NCBI GenBank assembly: GCA_009193035.1
Contig: SWDT01000483.1
Span: 62,001 to 126,000, forward strand
Source of the DNA: Halicephalobus mephisto
Taxonomy: Eukaryota; Nematoda; Chromadorea; Rhabditida; Panagrolaimidae
Reading direction: 5' to 3'
Length of the DNA: 64,000 nucleotides
The notes below the pieces were generated by a model that was not told where the DNA came from, did not search any database, and worked only from the letters and a program-made list of their open reading frames with translations. Both the position numbers and the translations under genes were made by a program. Shown one piece after another: positions 23,749 to 34,979 of the stretch (positions are counted from its first letter, which is position 1; each line of letters starts with the position of its first letter).

Positions 23749-26668
23749 ATGGCTCGTGATACGCTCGTTTGGATGGGATTGAAAGAAGCAAGACTAGCCG
23801 AGACTAGGAAAAATGCCCAAATCTGTTCTATGCTCGAGAAAATCGCGAAAATCAGCGACGAAAAAAATCCTAATTTAGGTGCCAAAGACGAACTTCCACC
23901 TCCTTACGTAAGTCTGTTGTATGGTATGCTGGTAATCGGTTGATCTAGGGGAACCTGATGTACACTCTGTCCACGAAGATTAAGCCCCAGATCTCGGACC
24001 GGCTGGATTTAGTAGTCGATTACATCATTTCTGACAAGTTGAAGAACGAACCTCAACTCTTGGCCGCCTTGGAGTATTTGTTGAAACATGCTGGGGAAGC
24101 TTTAAACGAAGAGGAACTGAAGAAGTACTCTGGAGTCGGGGTCGAAGTCACCGTGGAGGAGATCGACGTCACTGTCCAGGAAATCCTAAAAAAATACAAG
24201 GATGACTTGATCAAGGATCGGTATCGTTTCAATACCAACAAGATTCTAGGTAAGGATTTTTGGTTATTTCGTAAGTATACAGCCTGTTTGCGGTAGTTTT
24301 TAGAGTTTTTAGGATATTTATAGATGATTTCATATATAATCCTAAACCTTGGAAGATACACAAAACTCTTTATACCTTCATATCCTGTCCCAGGAAGTTC
24401 CAAATCCATCTAGGACGAATGTATTTCTGCAAAATTGAGTACCAGATTGTTCAGAGTTACAAAATCCGCACGGAATCGAAATTTTAGGCCATTTTAGTTT
24501 CTAGAAACTTTGAAATAGTTTCAACGCAAATTTTTAAAGTAATATTACTTTTAATTTTTATTTCTGATTACTCGCGAAATTGTGTAAGACTGCAAAGTAG
24601 CCATCGTGCAAAACCGGAATTTTAGGTTGCTTTAAATTCTAGAAATTACAAATTTGCATTAAACCAATTTTGTTAACGATATTCGTTTTGATTTCCATAA
24701 CTTGGTTATATAAATAACTTCAGGCGATGTCCGTTCGAAACTGAAATGGGCCAACGGTGCTGATGTGAAGAGAATTCTCGACTGCCAAGTTATCGCCCTC
24801 CTCGGACCAAAGACAGAAGCCGATCTTCAACCTGTTAAACTTGACAAATCAAAGAATCAGAAGACGGAAAAAGCACCCAAGTCAGAGAAGGAAAAACCGA
24901 CGAAGGAAAATGGAACTGCTGCCTCTGAAGAGGTGTCCGATGGAGCTGAAAGCATTGAAGAATTGCTGAAAAATCGCACGACATTGCACAAGGTTGGAGA
25001 GAATCACACTACTGAAGGGTATCCTATTCTTCCAAACACGAAAGAATTGCTAAGAAAACATGTAGAAGCAGTAGGAGGGAAAGTTACAACAAGATTCCCC
25101 CCTGAACCTAATGGGGTTCTCCACATCGGACACGCTAAAGCTATCAATATTAATTTCGGATACGCGAAAGTGAACAATGGTAGGTGCTATCTTCGTTTTG
25201 ATGACACGAATCCGGAAAAAGAAGAAGCAAAATTCTTTGATGCGATTGCTGATGTCGTTAACTGGTTGGGATATAAGCCATTTGAAGTTACGCATTCTTC
25301 TGATTATTTTGATCAATTATATGAATGGGCTGTTGTTTTGATCAAAAAGAATCTCGCATATGTTTGCCATCAAACTACCGAAGAAATGAGAGGATTCAAT
25401 GTTGCATATTCTCCATGGAGAGATCGTCCTATTGAGGAGTCTTTGAGATTATTTGAAGACATGAAAAATGGAAAAATTGATGAAGGAAAAGCAACTCTTA
25501 GATTGAAGCATATTCTTGAAGAAGGAAAAGTTGATCCTGTTGCTTATAGAATTAAATTTGTTCCTCATCATCGATCGGGAGATAAATGGTATTTTTTAAA
25601 TTTAAATTTTGATGATTTTTTTGCTTTTTCAGGTGTATTTATCCAACGTATGATTATACTCATTGTTTATGTGATTCGATTGAGAATATTACTCATAGTT
25701 TGTGTACGAAAGAATTTCAATCAAGAAGAAGTAGTTATTATTGGTTATGTAATGCTCTGGATTTGTATACGCCTGTTCAATGGGAATATGCAAGATTGAA
25801 CATGTCTTATACAGTTACTTCGAAAAGAAAAATTCAGAAATTGATTGAGAATAGACTAGTCAATGATTACGATGATCCGAGATTGTTTACTTTGACTGGT
25901 CTTCGACGAAGAGGTATTCCATCAGAAGCTATCAATAAATTTGTTGCGAAAATGGGTCTGACTGTTGCTCAAACAACTGTAAATCCTCATTTGTTTGATT
26001 CTGTTGTTAGAGATTATTTGAATATTAATGCTCCAAGGACAATGGCAGTTTTGGAACCTTTGAAAATTAGAATTTCGAATTTTGGTGAACTAAATATTAA
26101 TCAAAAATTAAAAGTTCCGGATTTTCCAACAGATCCGAAAAATGAAAGTTTTCATGAAATTAATTGTGATGAAATTGTGTTTATTGAACGTTCGGATTAT
26201 AGAATGGAAGCAGAAAAAGGATTTAGACGATTGACGAAAGAACAATGTGTTGGATTGAAGTATCTTGGACTTGTTTTATATGTTATTGAAGAAAACAAAA
26301 ATTCAGAAGGAGAATTAATTGATTTAGTTGTTAAAGCAGAAATGGTTAATGATAGTAATAAGCCTAAGGCATTTATTCATTGGGTTGCTAAACCGAAATA
26401 TGCAGAAGTACGACTATATGAGCAATTGTTTAAAAGTAAAAATCCCGATGATAAACAAGCTGTTCCTGGTGGATTTTTGTCGGATATTAATGACAATACT
26501 CTTGTTATTTATTCGAATTGTGCTATTGATGAATATTTGGAAAATTCGAAGACTTATGATAGATTTCAATTTGAAAGAATTGGTTTCTTTTCTGTGGATC
26601 CGGATTCTGGAAAGAAAATTGTTTTCAATCGTACTGTATCCCTCAAAGAAGATTCTGGAAAAAAATGA
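23749..26668 (+). CDS. qars-1: glutaminyl-tRNA synthetase, cytosolic
   Basis: Four exons (23749-23907, 23949-24249, 24724-25588, 25633-26668) give 786 residues, close to the 775 of the human enzyme. It charges tRNA-Gln with glutamine in the cytosol. Residues 1 to about 190 form the eukaryote-specific N-terminal RNA-binding domain ([36 protein letters not shown]). A Lys/Glu linker follows. The class I catalytic core contains [18 protein letters not shown] (HIGH motif near residue 287), [26 protein letters not shown] and CHQ, and the KMSKS counterpart VTSKRKI near residue 504. The C-terminal beta-barrel anticodon-binding domains end [20 protein letters not shown] and VSLKED. Introns of 41 and 44 nt were placed by family alignment; all key motifs are intact. 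An acceptor (TTTTACAG) lies 8 nt before the ATG, so a longer frame running upstream to 23638 is untranslated or intronic. Confidence 0.97.
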
Positions 26669-26741
26669 TTTATATTATTTACTATTTTTAAATTTTAATA
26701 TATCTAAGATTTAAAAAATACAGTAATTTTCCCGATTATAT

Positions 26742-27427
26742 CTAAAAAAGGAAAAATGAGAAAAGAATGATGAAAGAAATGACTGGAGTTATGGCAGAAT
26801 TTGGATCGTCTTGGAGAGATTCTTCTCCAGATTCTCTTTCATCACTTTGTTTGTCTTCAGTTAAATTAGCAACGCCTTCGGATTCTTCTTCTGTATCTGG
26901 TCCACCGGATTCTAATGTTTTGTCGTCATCGATGGGTTCGTCGTCGTTTTCGGAATTTTGAGATTCGTTTTTTTCGTCATTAGGATTTTGATCGTTTTCG
27001 TCGGGATTTTCTTGAGATTCAACAAGTTTATTATCGTCGTCATTTTGAGAATCTTGTTGTTGAGAATTTTCTTCTTGAAGATTTTCGTCGGTTTCTGTAT
27101 CTTGGTCTTCTTGAGAATTGTCTACAGTATCTGGATCTGGTTTGTCAGGAATTTCTTGTTCTTGTTCTTGTTGTGGTTTTTCAGGAATTTCTTTTTTTTC
27201 TTGTTCTTCGGATTTTTGGATATTTTCAATTTGAGGTGCTTCGGGATCTTTTGTGTCAAATGAAGGTCGGGCTTTAGGTTCGGAAATTTTTGAAGTTTCT
27301 GAATTTGAACCCTGAGGGCTTACAGGAGCTGGAATTATCTTGTTAAATAATTACAATAATTAATCAAACCTGAATTAACGTAGAATACTGTAAGAAGTAG
27401 CAAGATACCCACAGTAATCGAATTCAT
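26742..27427 (-). CDS. secreted, extremely acidic, predicted GPI-anchored protein
   Basis: Two exons on the minus strand, 27427-27370 and 27328-26742, are separated by a 41-nt intron and give 214 residues. The first 19 residues (MNSITVGILLLLTVFYVNS) are a clean signal peptide. The mature chain is almost entirely Glu, Asp, Gln, Asn, Pro and Ser (stretches such as QEQEQEIPDKPDPD, SQNDDDNK and EEESEG), has no cysteine and must be disordered and highly negatively charged. It ends in a short hydrophobic tail, SAITPVISFIILFSFFLF, directly at the stop, which is typical of a GPI-anchor signal. A cell-surface or extracellular-matrix role (mucin-like spacer or cation binding) is inference only; I recognise no family. 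A splice acceptor ends 5 nt before the ATG. Its stop codon lies 73 nt from the GlnRS stop on the opposite strand, so the two 3' ends converge and may overlap. Confidence 0.72.
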
Positions 27428-27439
27428 CGTTTCTGAAAA

Positions 27440-29880
27440 TTTTTTAAATTTAATTTTGAAAATTAAAAAAAAGTAATTTTTTAAATCGGAATTTAAAAAA
27501 ATTATTAAAATTGAAAAAATAATTTTAGAAATTTTCAAAGAACTAAAAAAAAGTAATTTTTTAAATTTAAAATTTAAAAAATTTTTCGAAATTAAAAAAA
27601 TAATTATTTTTTAATTCGAATTTTTTTAAAGTTTTCGGAATTGAAAAAAAAAATTATTTTTTAAATTCGAATTTTTTTTAATTTTTCGAAATTAAGAAAA
27701 AAAAAATTATTTCTTAAATTCGAAATTTTTTTAAATTAAAAATTATTTTTTAAATTCGAATTTTTTTAAATTTTTCGGGATTGAAAAAAAAAATTATCTT
27801 TTTAAAATTAAAAAAAATTATTTCTTAAATTCGAAATTGAAAAAAAAGACAAAAAAGAAAGGTCTTCTTGGAGTTTTGGAATATGCAGACGGCAAAGAAG
27901 GTCTCAAATTTCAACTTTGATGGCATTGGGGTTTTTTGGGGGATTTTATTATTCGAAAAATGTTTCGGTTTTTTTTAATATTTAATGTAGAGGAAATTTG
28001 AGGAAAATCGGTTTTTTTTGAAACTGGAGTGCCTTAAGCAATTTAGAAGTCGATTTTTAAAAATTATAATTTTCGAAATTTTAAAAAATAAAAAATATTA
28101 AATTTTTCATTTTTAAACACGCAAAAAAGAAAATTAAGATTTTTTGAAATTCGGTCTTTACCGTAACCCTAGACGATCAATGAAAAATTTTAAAACATAA
28201 ATCAAAAAAGAAATGTGAGATTCTGAGAAAATATGCAAATCCAGACGTCAGAAAAAGGAAGTGCATTAGAAACTGAGACAGTTAACGTGTGTCCAAAGAT
28301 ATGAAATCAACTTTTTTCATCAAAGTTCTCCAAGATCGAAATAAGTCAATTTTGAATAAAAATAGAAATTTAAAAACTATTATGAAATTTTCTGAAAACT
28401 TTAATGTTGTTGATTTTCGAATTTCTTGCAGTAATTAAGAATAGAAAAAATAAATATCGAAAAAGTGAGATTAATTTTTGTCATCAAAGTTCTCCGAGAT
28501 CGAAATAAGTCAATTTTGGATAAAAATAGAAATTTAAAAACTATTACGAAATTGTCTGAAAACTCTAATATTGTTGATTTCCGAATTTCTTGCAGTAATT
28601 AAAGATGGAAAAGATGAATATAAAATATATGAAATCAACTTTTTTCATCAAAGTTTTTCAAGATCGAAATAAGTCAATTTTGGATAAAAATAGAAATTTA
28701 AAAACTATTATGAAATTTTCCGAAAACTTTAATGTTATTGATTTTCGAATTTGTTATAGTAATTAAGAATAGAACAAATAAATATCGAAAAAGTGATATT
28801 AATTTTTTTTATGAAAATCCCTGGAAATTACAATAAAGGCGACTTTTCGAGTTAGTTACAGTAATCAAGGATGGAAAAGATGAAAATCTGAAATTAACTC
28901 TCGCCACGAAAATCTCTGGGAACTACAATGAAGATAACTTTCCAAATTAGTTACGGTAATCGAAAATATACAAAATATTTATCAAAAATGATAAAATCAA
29001 CTTTCACCAAAAAAGTGCCTGAGGGTCTAAATGAACTTTTTGTTTTCGAATAAGAATCGAATTTCGTGCAAAAATAAAATCTAAAAACAGAAATCAACTT
29101 TCATCACGAAAATTTTGGTTTTTTTATTTTTTAATAAAAGTCCAATTTTGTTCGAAAAAAATTCCCACAACGAAAGTTATTTAATTTTAGGTAAAAAAAC
29201 TATAAAATTGAAAAATAAAAAATGGAATAAAATTCTCGCCACGAAAGTTGTTTTATTTTTAGGTAAAAAAACTGTAAAATTGAAAAATAAGAAAAAAATG
29301 AAACTTCCGCCACGAAAGTTCCTGACGGCCATGACGAGGTGTATCGTTTTCGGGTGCAAACAGAACTCAGTGCAAAAAAACACCAAAAAACAAAATAAAT
29401 TCTTGCAACGAAAGTCCCTGAAGATAATGGAAAGTTTGTTTATTCTTAGATATAAGTGGAATTTCGTACAAAAAAAAAATAAATTTTTACAACTGAATTC
29501 TCAAGTACTGTAATTACTATATTATTTATCTACGAAAGTCAAATTTCGTACAAAAAAAATCAAAAAAGTTAAATTCTTACAACAAAAACTTTCAAGTACT
29601 GTAATTACTGTATTATTTACCCTCAAAAGTCAAATTTTGTACAAAAAAAATAAGAAAGTTAAACTAACTCTTACAACGAAAATTTTTAAGTACTGTAATT
29701 TATTTATTTATTTACTAGTACAAGTGGAATATCTTACAAAAATCCAAAAACCCAAAATTGATACTTTGTTAAATTATTTTTCCTATTTTACATCACTATT
29801 ATGGACTTATTTGTTACGATATAGGTCTATTCTAGAAACCTAATCCGGTGATCCAGTCCTATGTGAAATGAAAGAGACAA
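27440..29880. repeat. AT-rich intergenic DNA with tandem arrays
   Basis: 27440-27840 is A/T homopolymer-rich with repeated AAATTCGAATTTTTTTAA blocks. At 28310-28810 a ~164-bp unit repeats three times (GATCGAAATAAGTCAATTTT landmarks at 28334, 28498 and 28662). At 28880-29700 shorter units share the phrase CCACGAAAGTTCCTGA and variants. A plus-strand open frame over 29115-29513 is a product of these repeats. No gene recognised. Confidence 0.65.
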
Positions 29881-29884
29881 TTAT

Positions 29885-30049
29885 TTAATTCGAAAATCCC
29901 ACATGATCACCCAGAGAGGAAAACTGTCCAATCAGCTGATTTATCCAGAGCACAACAAAAGCCAGGATAGCGAGTCCTGCAGTTCTTGTTGTTGTTAATT
30001 CCCTCTTCCAAAGGTTATGTATTTGGTACCATATCGGGGAATAACGTCT
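29885..30049 (-). CDS. possible terminal exon encoding a membrane helix
   Basis: A 55-codon open segment ends at a TAA (29887-29885). It reads WYQIHNLWKRELTTTRTAGL, then a 20-residue hydrophobic helix (AILAFVVLWINQLIG), then a short polar tail. Composition is far less AT-rich than the flanks and codon content looks coding. There is no in-frame ATG. The best acceptor (TATAAAG near 30047) is weak, so the upstream exon is not identified. It could also be a pseudogene fragment. A minus-strand ATG-proximal segment at 32577-32458 is a possible partner, but the splice phases I tried do not join. Confidence 0.3.
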   Translation of the reverse strand, partial: RRYSPIWYQIHNLWKRELTTTRTAGLAILAFVVLWINQLIGQFSSLGDHVGFSN

Positions 30050-30100
30050 TTATAGTAAGTCCTGCAGTCAGCTGCTGAATCTTATTTAGTTGTCTGTGTG

Positions 30101-30791
30101 CACAAAAAAAGTAAATTAAAACTATTTTAATTTATTAAACATATTATGGTTAATGTATCGGTACATTAAATCCAGTGCACCGATATCGACCTAACATATC
30201 GATACATAAAATACATTGAAACGGCTTTGATGTATCAGACACAATATACTGGTACATTACATTCAATGCACCGATATCAACCTAATGTATCAGTGGATTA
30301 AATATAATCTATCGGATGTACCAAAGCCATTTTAATCTATCGATACATTGATCAATATACCGATATTATATTTAATGTATCAGATACATTAAATTCAATG
30401 CACCAATATCACAATTAATGTGTCGGTACATTGAATACAACGTATCTGACATATCAAAGTCGTTTTAATCTATCTATACACTAAATACAATGCACTGATA
30501 TCAACCTAATGTATCCATGCATTGAATATAATGTATCTTATACATTATAACCGTTTTAATCTATCGATACATTGTATTCAATGCATTGATATCATGCTTA
30601 ATGTATCAGTACANNNNNNNNNNNNNNNACTAAATACAATGCACTGATATCAACCTAATGTATCTATGCATTGAATATAATGTATCTTATACATTATAAC
30701 CGTTTTAATCTATCGATACATTGTATTCAATGCGCTGATATCACAATTAATGTATCCATGCATTGAATATAATGTATTGATTTTTATGTGC
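30101..30791. repeat. 92-bp-family satellite array (second locus)
   Basis: Starts CACAAAAAAAGTAAATTAAA and ends TTTTTATGTGCG, again with inverted CACA(A/T)AAAAA termini. Inside, degenerate monomers share TTTTAATCTATCGATACATT and AATGCACTGATATCAACCTA with the arrays at 15.2 and 44.1 kb, mostly in the opposite orientation. The array is interrupted by an assembly gap. Confidence 0.8.
30614..30628. other. assembly gap (15 N)
   Basis: Fifteen undetermined bases inside the satellite array. The ~110 bp starting after the gap (30629) nearly duplicate the ~110 bp starting near 30479. Confidence 0.95.
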
Positions 30792-31299
30792 GAAGAATCC
30801 ACTCCTATCTATGTCCCTAGAGATGAATTTGAACAAAGATATTCGAGATTCTGGATACAATAAGAATCTACAATCTCGCGCACGGACTGGATCGTGCAGC
30901 GGATTGCCAGAGCGCTCTTATTACGTTGGATCATCCCTTGCACAACATCCCTGGGAACTACAGCTGGACAAAACCGTGGGCCACGTCAAAAAAATATAAA
31001 AATGTGGATAAATTCGGATAAATCCATTCGGAGGGATTTCAAAAAGATAAGCACAGCTGGTCCGGAAATTTGTTTTACATAGGTTCTAGAAACTGATCAA
31101 CAACGAATAAATCCGTTATCCGTCGAGAAAAAACCAGGAAAGGACATCTGAACAAACATCAAATTTGAAACAAAAAATTAAATCTCTTTGTTCATTACTC
31201 GATTTTTATCTTTTTCGAAAATAATTATTTATTTTACAGTTATTTCGAAATTGAAAATCGTGGAAAATAAAAAATTTTAAACAGGAATTTTTTAGGAAT

Positions 31300-31640
31300 T
31301 ATATAATTTTAAAAATGGAAATAAAATTTCTTACGAAATAACCCCGACACGAATTTTGGGACTTTTTAGAATTCAGTTATTATAGAATTTTAAAAAAATT
31401 GCACGAAATGGTCCCGACACGAATTTCGAGACTTTTTAAAATTCAATTATTGTAGAATTAAAAAAGAATCTTTACGAAATGGTTCCGACACGAATTTACA
31501 AACTTTTTAGAAATCAATTATTGTAGAATTTAAAAACTTGCACTAAATAGTCCCGACACGAATTTGTAGAATCTCATTATTATAAAAATCTGAAATAAAA
31601 TTATTACGAAATAGTTTAGACATGGATTTTTGAAATCTTA
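31300..31640. repeat. ~70-bp tandem repeat with GTCCCGACACGAATTT core
   Basis: Four copies share TTACGAAATAGTCCCGACAC followed by GAATTT and ACTTTTTAGAATTCAATTAT. The region 30792-31300 before it is partly less AT-rich but shows no supportable gene. Confidence 0.7.
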
Positions 31641-31805
31641 CAAGAATTTTCAGAAATCTATAATTCCGAAATTTCCAAAAAAAATTTTAGTGGAAATATT
31701 TTTTAAAAAAGATGGAATTTCTTTGATTCTCTAGCTCTATCGGATGATTTCATAAAGGGTGACTAAATGTGGGACTGCTTAGGTCTCTCAATCGACCTCC
31801 AGGTC

Positions 31806-31945
31806 AGCTTTGCGCAGAGGCGATAACGTGACCAATGAGGGAAACCGAGGTGCGTTTATTGCTGTTTGAAAACTTCTACCAATTACCCGCGGTAGCCCCT
31901 GAAATATGGGTGTTACTCGCAATTTTTGGACGCCCAAAAGGGGCT
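31806..31945 (+). ncRNA. U4 spliceosomal snRNA
   Basis: About 140 nt beginning AGCTTTGCGCAGAGGCGATA, the conserved U4 5' end. Next comes ACGTGACCAATGAGG (5' stem-loop and U6-pairing region), then GTGCGTTTATTGCTGTTTGA (U6-pairing stem I/II context), then AAAACTTCTACCAATTACCC, a central stem-loop and the Sm site GCAATTTTTGG. A short terminal hairpin GCCC-AAAA-GGGGC closes it near 31944. U4 pairs with U6 and keeps it inactive until spliceosome activation. The 5' stem-loop variant (CGATAACGTGACCAATGAGG) resembles the nematode sequence. No obvious proximal promoter element could be named, so a pseudogene cannot be fully excluded, but all core elements look intact. Confidence 0.88.
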
Positions 31946-31959
31946 TAAATAGTAATTAA

Positions 31960-32370
31960 AACGTTCAACTTTGATCTTCAATGATCAAATTTGACTTCGA
32001 ACTTTTATAAACTTCAACTTGGGATTTTAATGATCAACTTTGACTTCGAAGTTTGATAAATTTTAATTTTAAACTTTAATGACCAACTTTGATTTTGAAA
32101 TTTTATTATTAACTTCAATTTTAAACTTTAATGACCAACTTTGATTTTGAAATTTGATAATAATCTTTAATGACCAACTTTGATTTCGAACTTTTATAAA
32201 TTTTAATTTTAAACTTTAATGACCAACTTTGACTTCGAACTTTTATAAATTTCAATTTTAAACTTTAATGACCAACTTTGATTTTGAAATTTGATATTAA
32301 TCTTTAATGACCAACTTTGATTTTGAACTTTTATAAACTTCAATTTTAAACTTTGATCATTAACTTTAAT
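31960..32370. repeat. short-unit array of CCAACTTTGATTT type
   Basis: Repeats of TTTAATGACCAACTTTGA and ACTTCAATTTTAAACTTTAA. It belongs to the same loose family as 13600-14180. Confidence 0.7.
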
Positions 32371-32639
32371 AAATTACACCGAGAAATTTCAATTTTCCAA
32401 AATTTCAAAATATCCATCAAATTCTAAAAACTTCAAAAACATCCACAAAATTCTAATTTATTCGATTTCTTTTAAAATTGAAAAACATTTTCGGAATTTT
32501 CCTTCAGAAGCGCTGATTGTGGAGCAAAAAAATTCTCTGATCGTTGCTGAAGATACCAGTAAAGTTTTCGTCCACATCTGAATTGATAAATTCTCAGCAA
32601 AAATTGAAGGAACATCAGACAGACAAAGTACTGTAATTT

Positions 32640-33220
32640 TTTTTATTAAAAATATTTATTTTTCTACAGTAATTATTTTTTAAAAAATACATTTTTAAAA
32701 ATGTTTGAAAAATATTTTTTTGGATTTTCTAAAATTTTGGGATTTTAGAGTTTTCAAGAAATTCTGGTTTTTAATTTTGAGATTCTGGAGGTTTTTGAAT
32801 TCTATGTTATCCAATTTTCGAAATTTAGAAGTCTTAAAAAATCTAATTTTTCTTAATTTTGAAGATTCTGGAACCTTCTGAATCTTAATTCGAGGTCTTC
32901 AGAAACCTAGTGTTTTTATTTTCAGGATTCTGAAACTTTTGAGAATTTATTTCTTCGATTCCGAGATTCTGGAAGATTCTGACTTTTATGTTATCCAATT
33001 TTCGAAATTCAGAAACCTTAAAAAATCTAATTTTTCTTAATTTTCAAGATTCTAGAATCTTCAAAAATTTCTGATTTCCAATTCTGAGATTCTGGAGGAT
33101 TCTGACTTTTATGTTATTCAATTTTCGAAATTTAGAAGTCTTAAAAAATCTAATTTTTCTTAATTTTCAAGAAATATTTTTCAAATTTTTAAGATTTTGT
33201 ATTTTTTAGAAATATTTAAT
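32640..33220. repeat. ~155-165-bp degenerate repeats 3' of the LAPTM-like gene
   Basis: Blocks with GAGATTCTGGAGG, TATGTTATCCAATTTTCGAA and CTTAAAAAATCTAATTTTTC recur about three times. Similar text occurs inverted at 35760-35920. 32371-32640 contains the weak minus-strand segment mentioned for 29885-30049 but no firm gene. Confidence 0.65.
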
Positions 33221-33225
33221 TTTGA

Positions 33226-33728
33226 CTACTGAGAAATGAAATTGTACTTTTTAATATTTTTGGGGTACTTACTCCATTGAAGTTGGGCCATACTGTAAAG
33301 TAAGAAATGACGGCGGAAAGGAAAAACATCAAGGACATGAACAAGTTGAACGGCAGCAGGGCCAGCAAGGGCAGGATCAGCCGGTGTTGTTGGACGAAAA
33401 TTCCCAACAATGAAAGAAAATCCGTAATTCCGTGAAAAATTACAAAAATAACAAAAATCGAATAAGTTGAACAAATTCGTTCTTCATTCACGATCAGTCT
33501 GGCTGGTCCTCGACCTTCGGAAATTTCTCTTACTGTAGATATATTGACCGTCCGACAGATCATCAAGGGATGTTCTATTTCTGAATTTTTTGTTTTTTAT
33601 TTTTTTTAAAATTTAAATTTACTTGTAAAAAAAACAATTCCAATAATGGCCAATTCTGCTCCACAGATGATCCCGATGATGGTCTTCACGTGGAGACAGC
33701 AGGATTTATAACTAAAATCCGAGTTCAT
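33226..33728 (-). CDS. small four-helix membrane protein, LAPTM-like
   Basis: Exons 33728-33623 and 33580-33273 give 138 residues. A third splice (donor GTAAGT at 33272, acceptor TTTCTCAG) brings in a TAG directly at the start of the last exon. If that 44-nt intron were retained, the protein would gain about 17 residues ending at 33216. The N-terminus YKSCCLHVKTIIGIICGAEL matches the opening of the lysosomal LAPTM4/5 family and nematode relatives (Cys pair, HV(K/R)T, then the first helix). Further hydrophobic helices follow at about residues 64-88 and 92-131, making four in all. Likely location is lysosomal or other endomembranes; transport function is inferred from the family only. An acceptor (ATTTTCAG) ends 1 nt before the ATG, suggesting trans-splicing. 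Confidence 0.68.
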
Positions 33729-33734
33729 TCTGAA

Positions 33735-34200
33735 AATTTACATTTAAAAAAAACAAAAAAATTTAAAAAAAAACCAAAAAATAAAAAAGTTTACATTTAA
33801 AAAAACAAAAGAAATTTAAAAAAAACAAAAAAATTAAAAATAAAAAAATTTACATTTAAAAAAAACAAGAAATTTAAAAGAAAACAAACAAATTAAAAAT
33901 TTACATTTAAAAAAAACAAAATTTAAAAAAAATGAAATATTTAAAAAATTGCATTTTAGAAAATTTAAAAATTATGGAAAATTGTCCTGTTGCGGATTTC
34001 TAAAATTTTCCAGTTGGGACCCAAAATGGAAAAATTTTACTTTTATGAGTTTAAAAATGTTCATAAATAATATTATTGAAAAAGCAAAAATATTCATTGT
34101 CAATTTTCAAAAAAATCATCTCGACACGAATTTCTGAAAATTTCCAGTTGGGACCCAAAATGGAAAAATTTTACTTTTATGAAATTTCGAAAATCTCTGA
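33735..34200. repeat. AT-rich upstream region with a direct duplication
   Basis: 33735-33950 is A-rich low complexity (repeated TTACATTTAAAAAAAACAAA). A ~50-bp block containing CCAGTTGGGACCCAAAATGG occurs twice, near 34009 and 34144. No gene. Confidence 0.7.
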
Positions 34201-34570
34201 AATCATCTATTCTGTAATTTTACGAAAATACTGTAATTGAAAAAATTTATCAAAAATAAAATATTTTCGAAATTAGTAATTAAAAAAAAAAGAAATACGG
34301 TATCTTAAACTTTCGGTTTCGAAAACGGGCTTTCGTTCCAGAAACCTTCCTCGAGCCGCCCCAAAGTTGGAATTAAAATTGTTTTTATTTTTCGTCATTA
34401 TTTCCAAAAATTTCTTCGAAAAGAATGTTTAAAATTTTTTTTACATATTTTTTTTGGAGATGAACAGAAAAAAAATAATCCGACTTTTACTCCAAAAAAA
34501 AACGTAAAAAAAATTTTTACATACTGTTTTCGAAAAGTTTTGAGAATAATGACGAAAAAAAATAAAAATC

Positions 34571-34954
34571 CTAGTTGGAATTGATTACATGTGTTCGGTT
34601 GGCCGAAATGCAGATTTCTTCAAAGACGAAATGAAATTGAAGACCCGAAAAGCCCTCCAGAAATGGGCCTAATGAAACCCGCCTTGGGCTTTCGTGAATT
34701 CTGGCAAGACGAACCAGACCTTAGAAAATGACGAAATTGAAAAAAATTATTTTTTTCGAGGTTATAAAGTGTCCAAAACATTTGTGAAAAATTGTAAAAT
34801 AAGATTGTTGACATAGATTACCCACTTTTTGGTACTTGAAAACAAAATTGAGTCCGTCAGACGTCATTACAAGGAGATAGAAAACAAAAATGCCAAAAAA
34901 CACGAAATCAGCCCTCGTCGCGAAGTTCATGATGAACATACCGAGTTCGCTCAT
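34571..34954 (-). CDS. possible small single-pass membrane protein
   Basis: An initial segment 34954-34822 encodes 44 residues with a membrane helix (FVFFGIFVFYLLVM) after a short N-terminus MSELGMFIMNFATRADF. A GTAATC donor follows. Joining to a TTTTCTAAG acceptor at 34720 keeps the frame and ends at a TAG (34573-34571), for 93 residues in total. The acceptor is weak, and the second exon reads equally well in another frame. There is no trans-splice-like acceptor before the ATG, unlike most other genes here. The first exon looks coding by composition; the second is uncertain. Function unknown. Confidence 0.33.
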
Positions 34955-34979
34955 GCGTCAGCGTAGGTGGAAACTTTCG

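Noticed and set aside
26767..27263. Plus-strand open frames rich in Ser or Phe
   Set aside because: Antisense shadows of the acidic GPI-anchored protein on the minus strand.
30809..30985. Minus-strand open frame with RGPRF...QRNKSALAIRCTIQSVREI, vaguely like a Tc3/pogo helix-turn-helix
   Set aside because: Too short and too diverged, with no catalytic residues or terminal repeats; similarity could be imagined.
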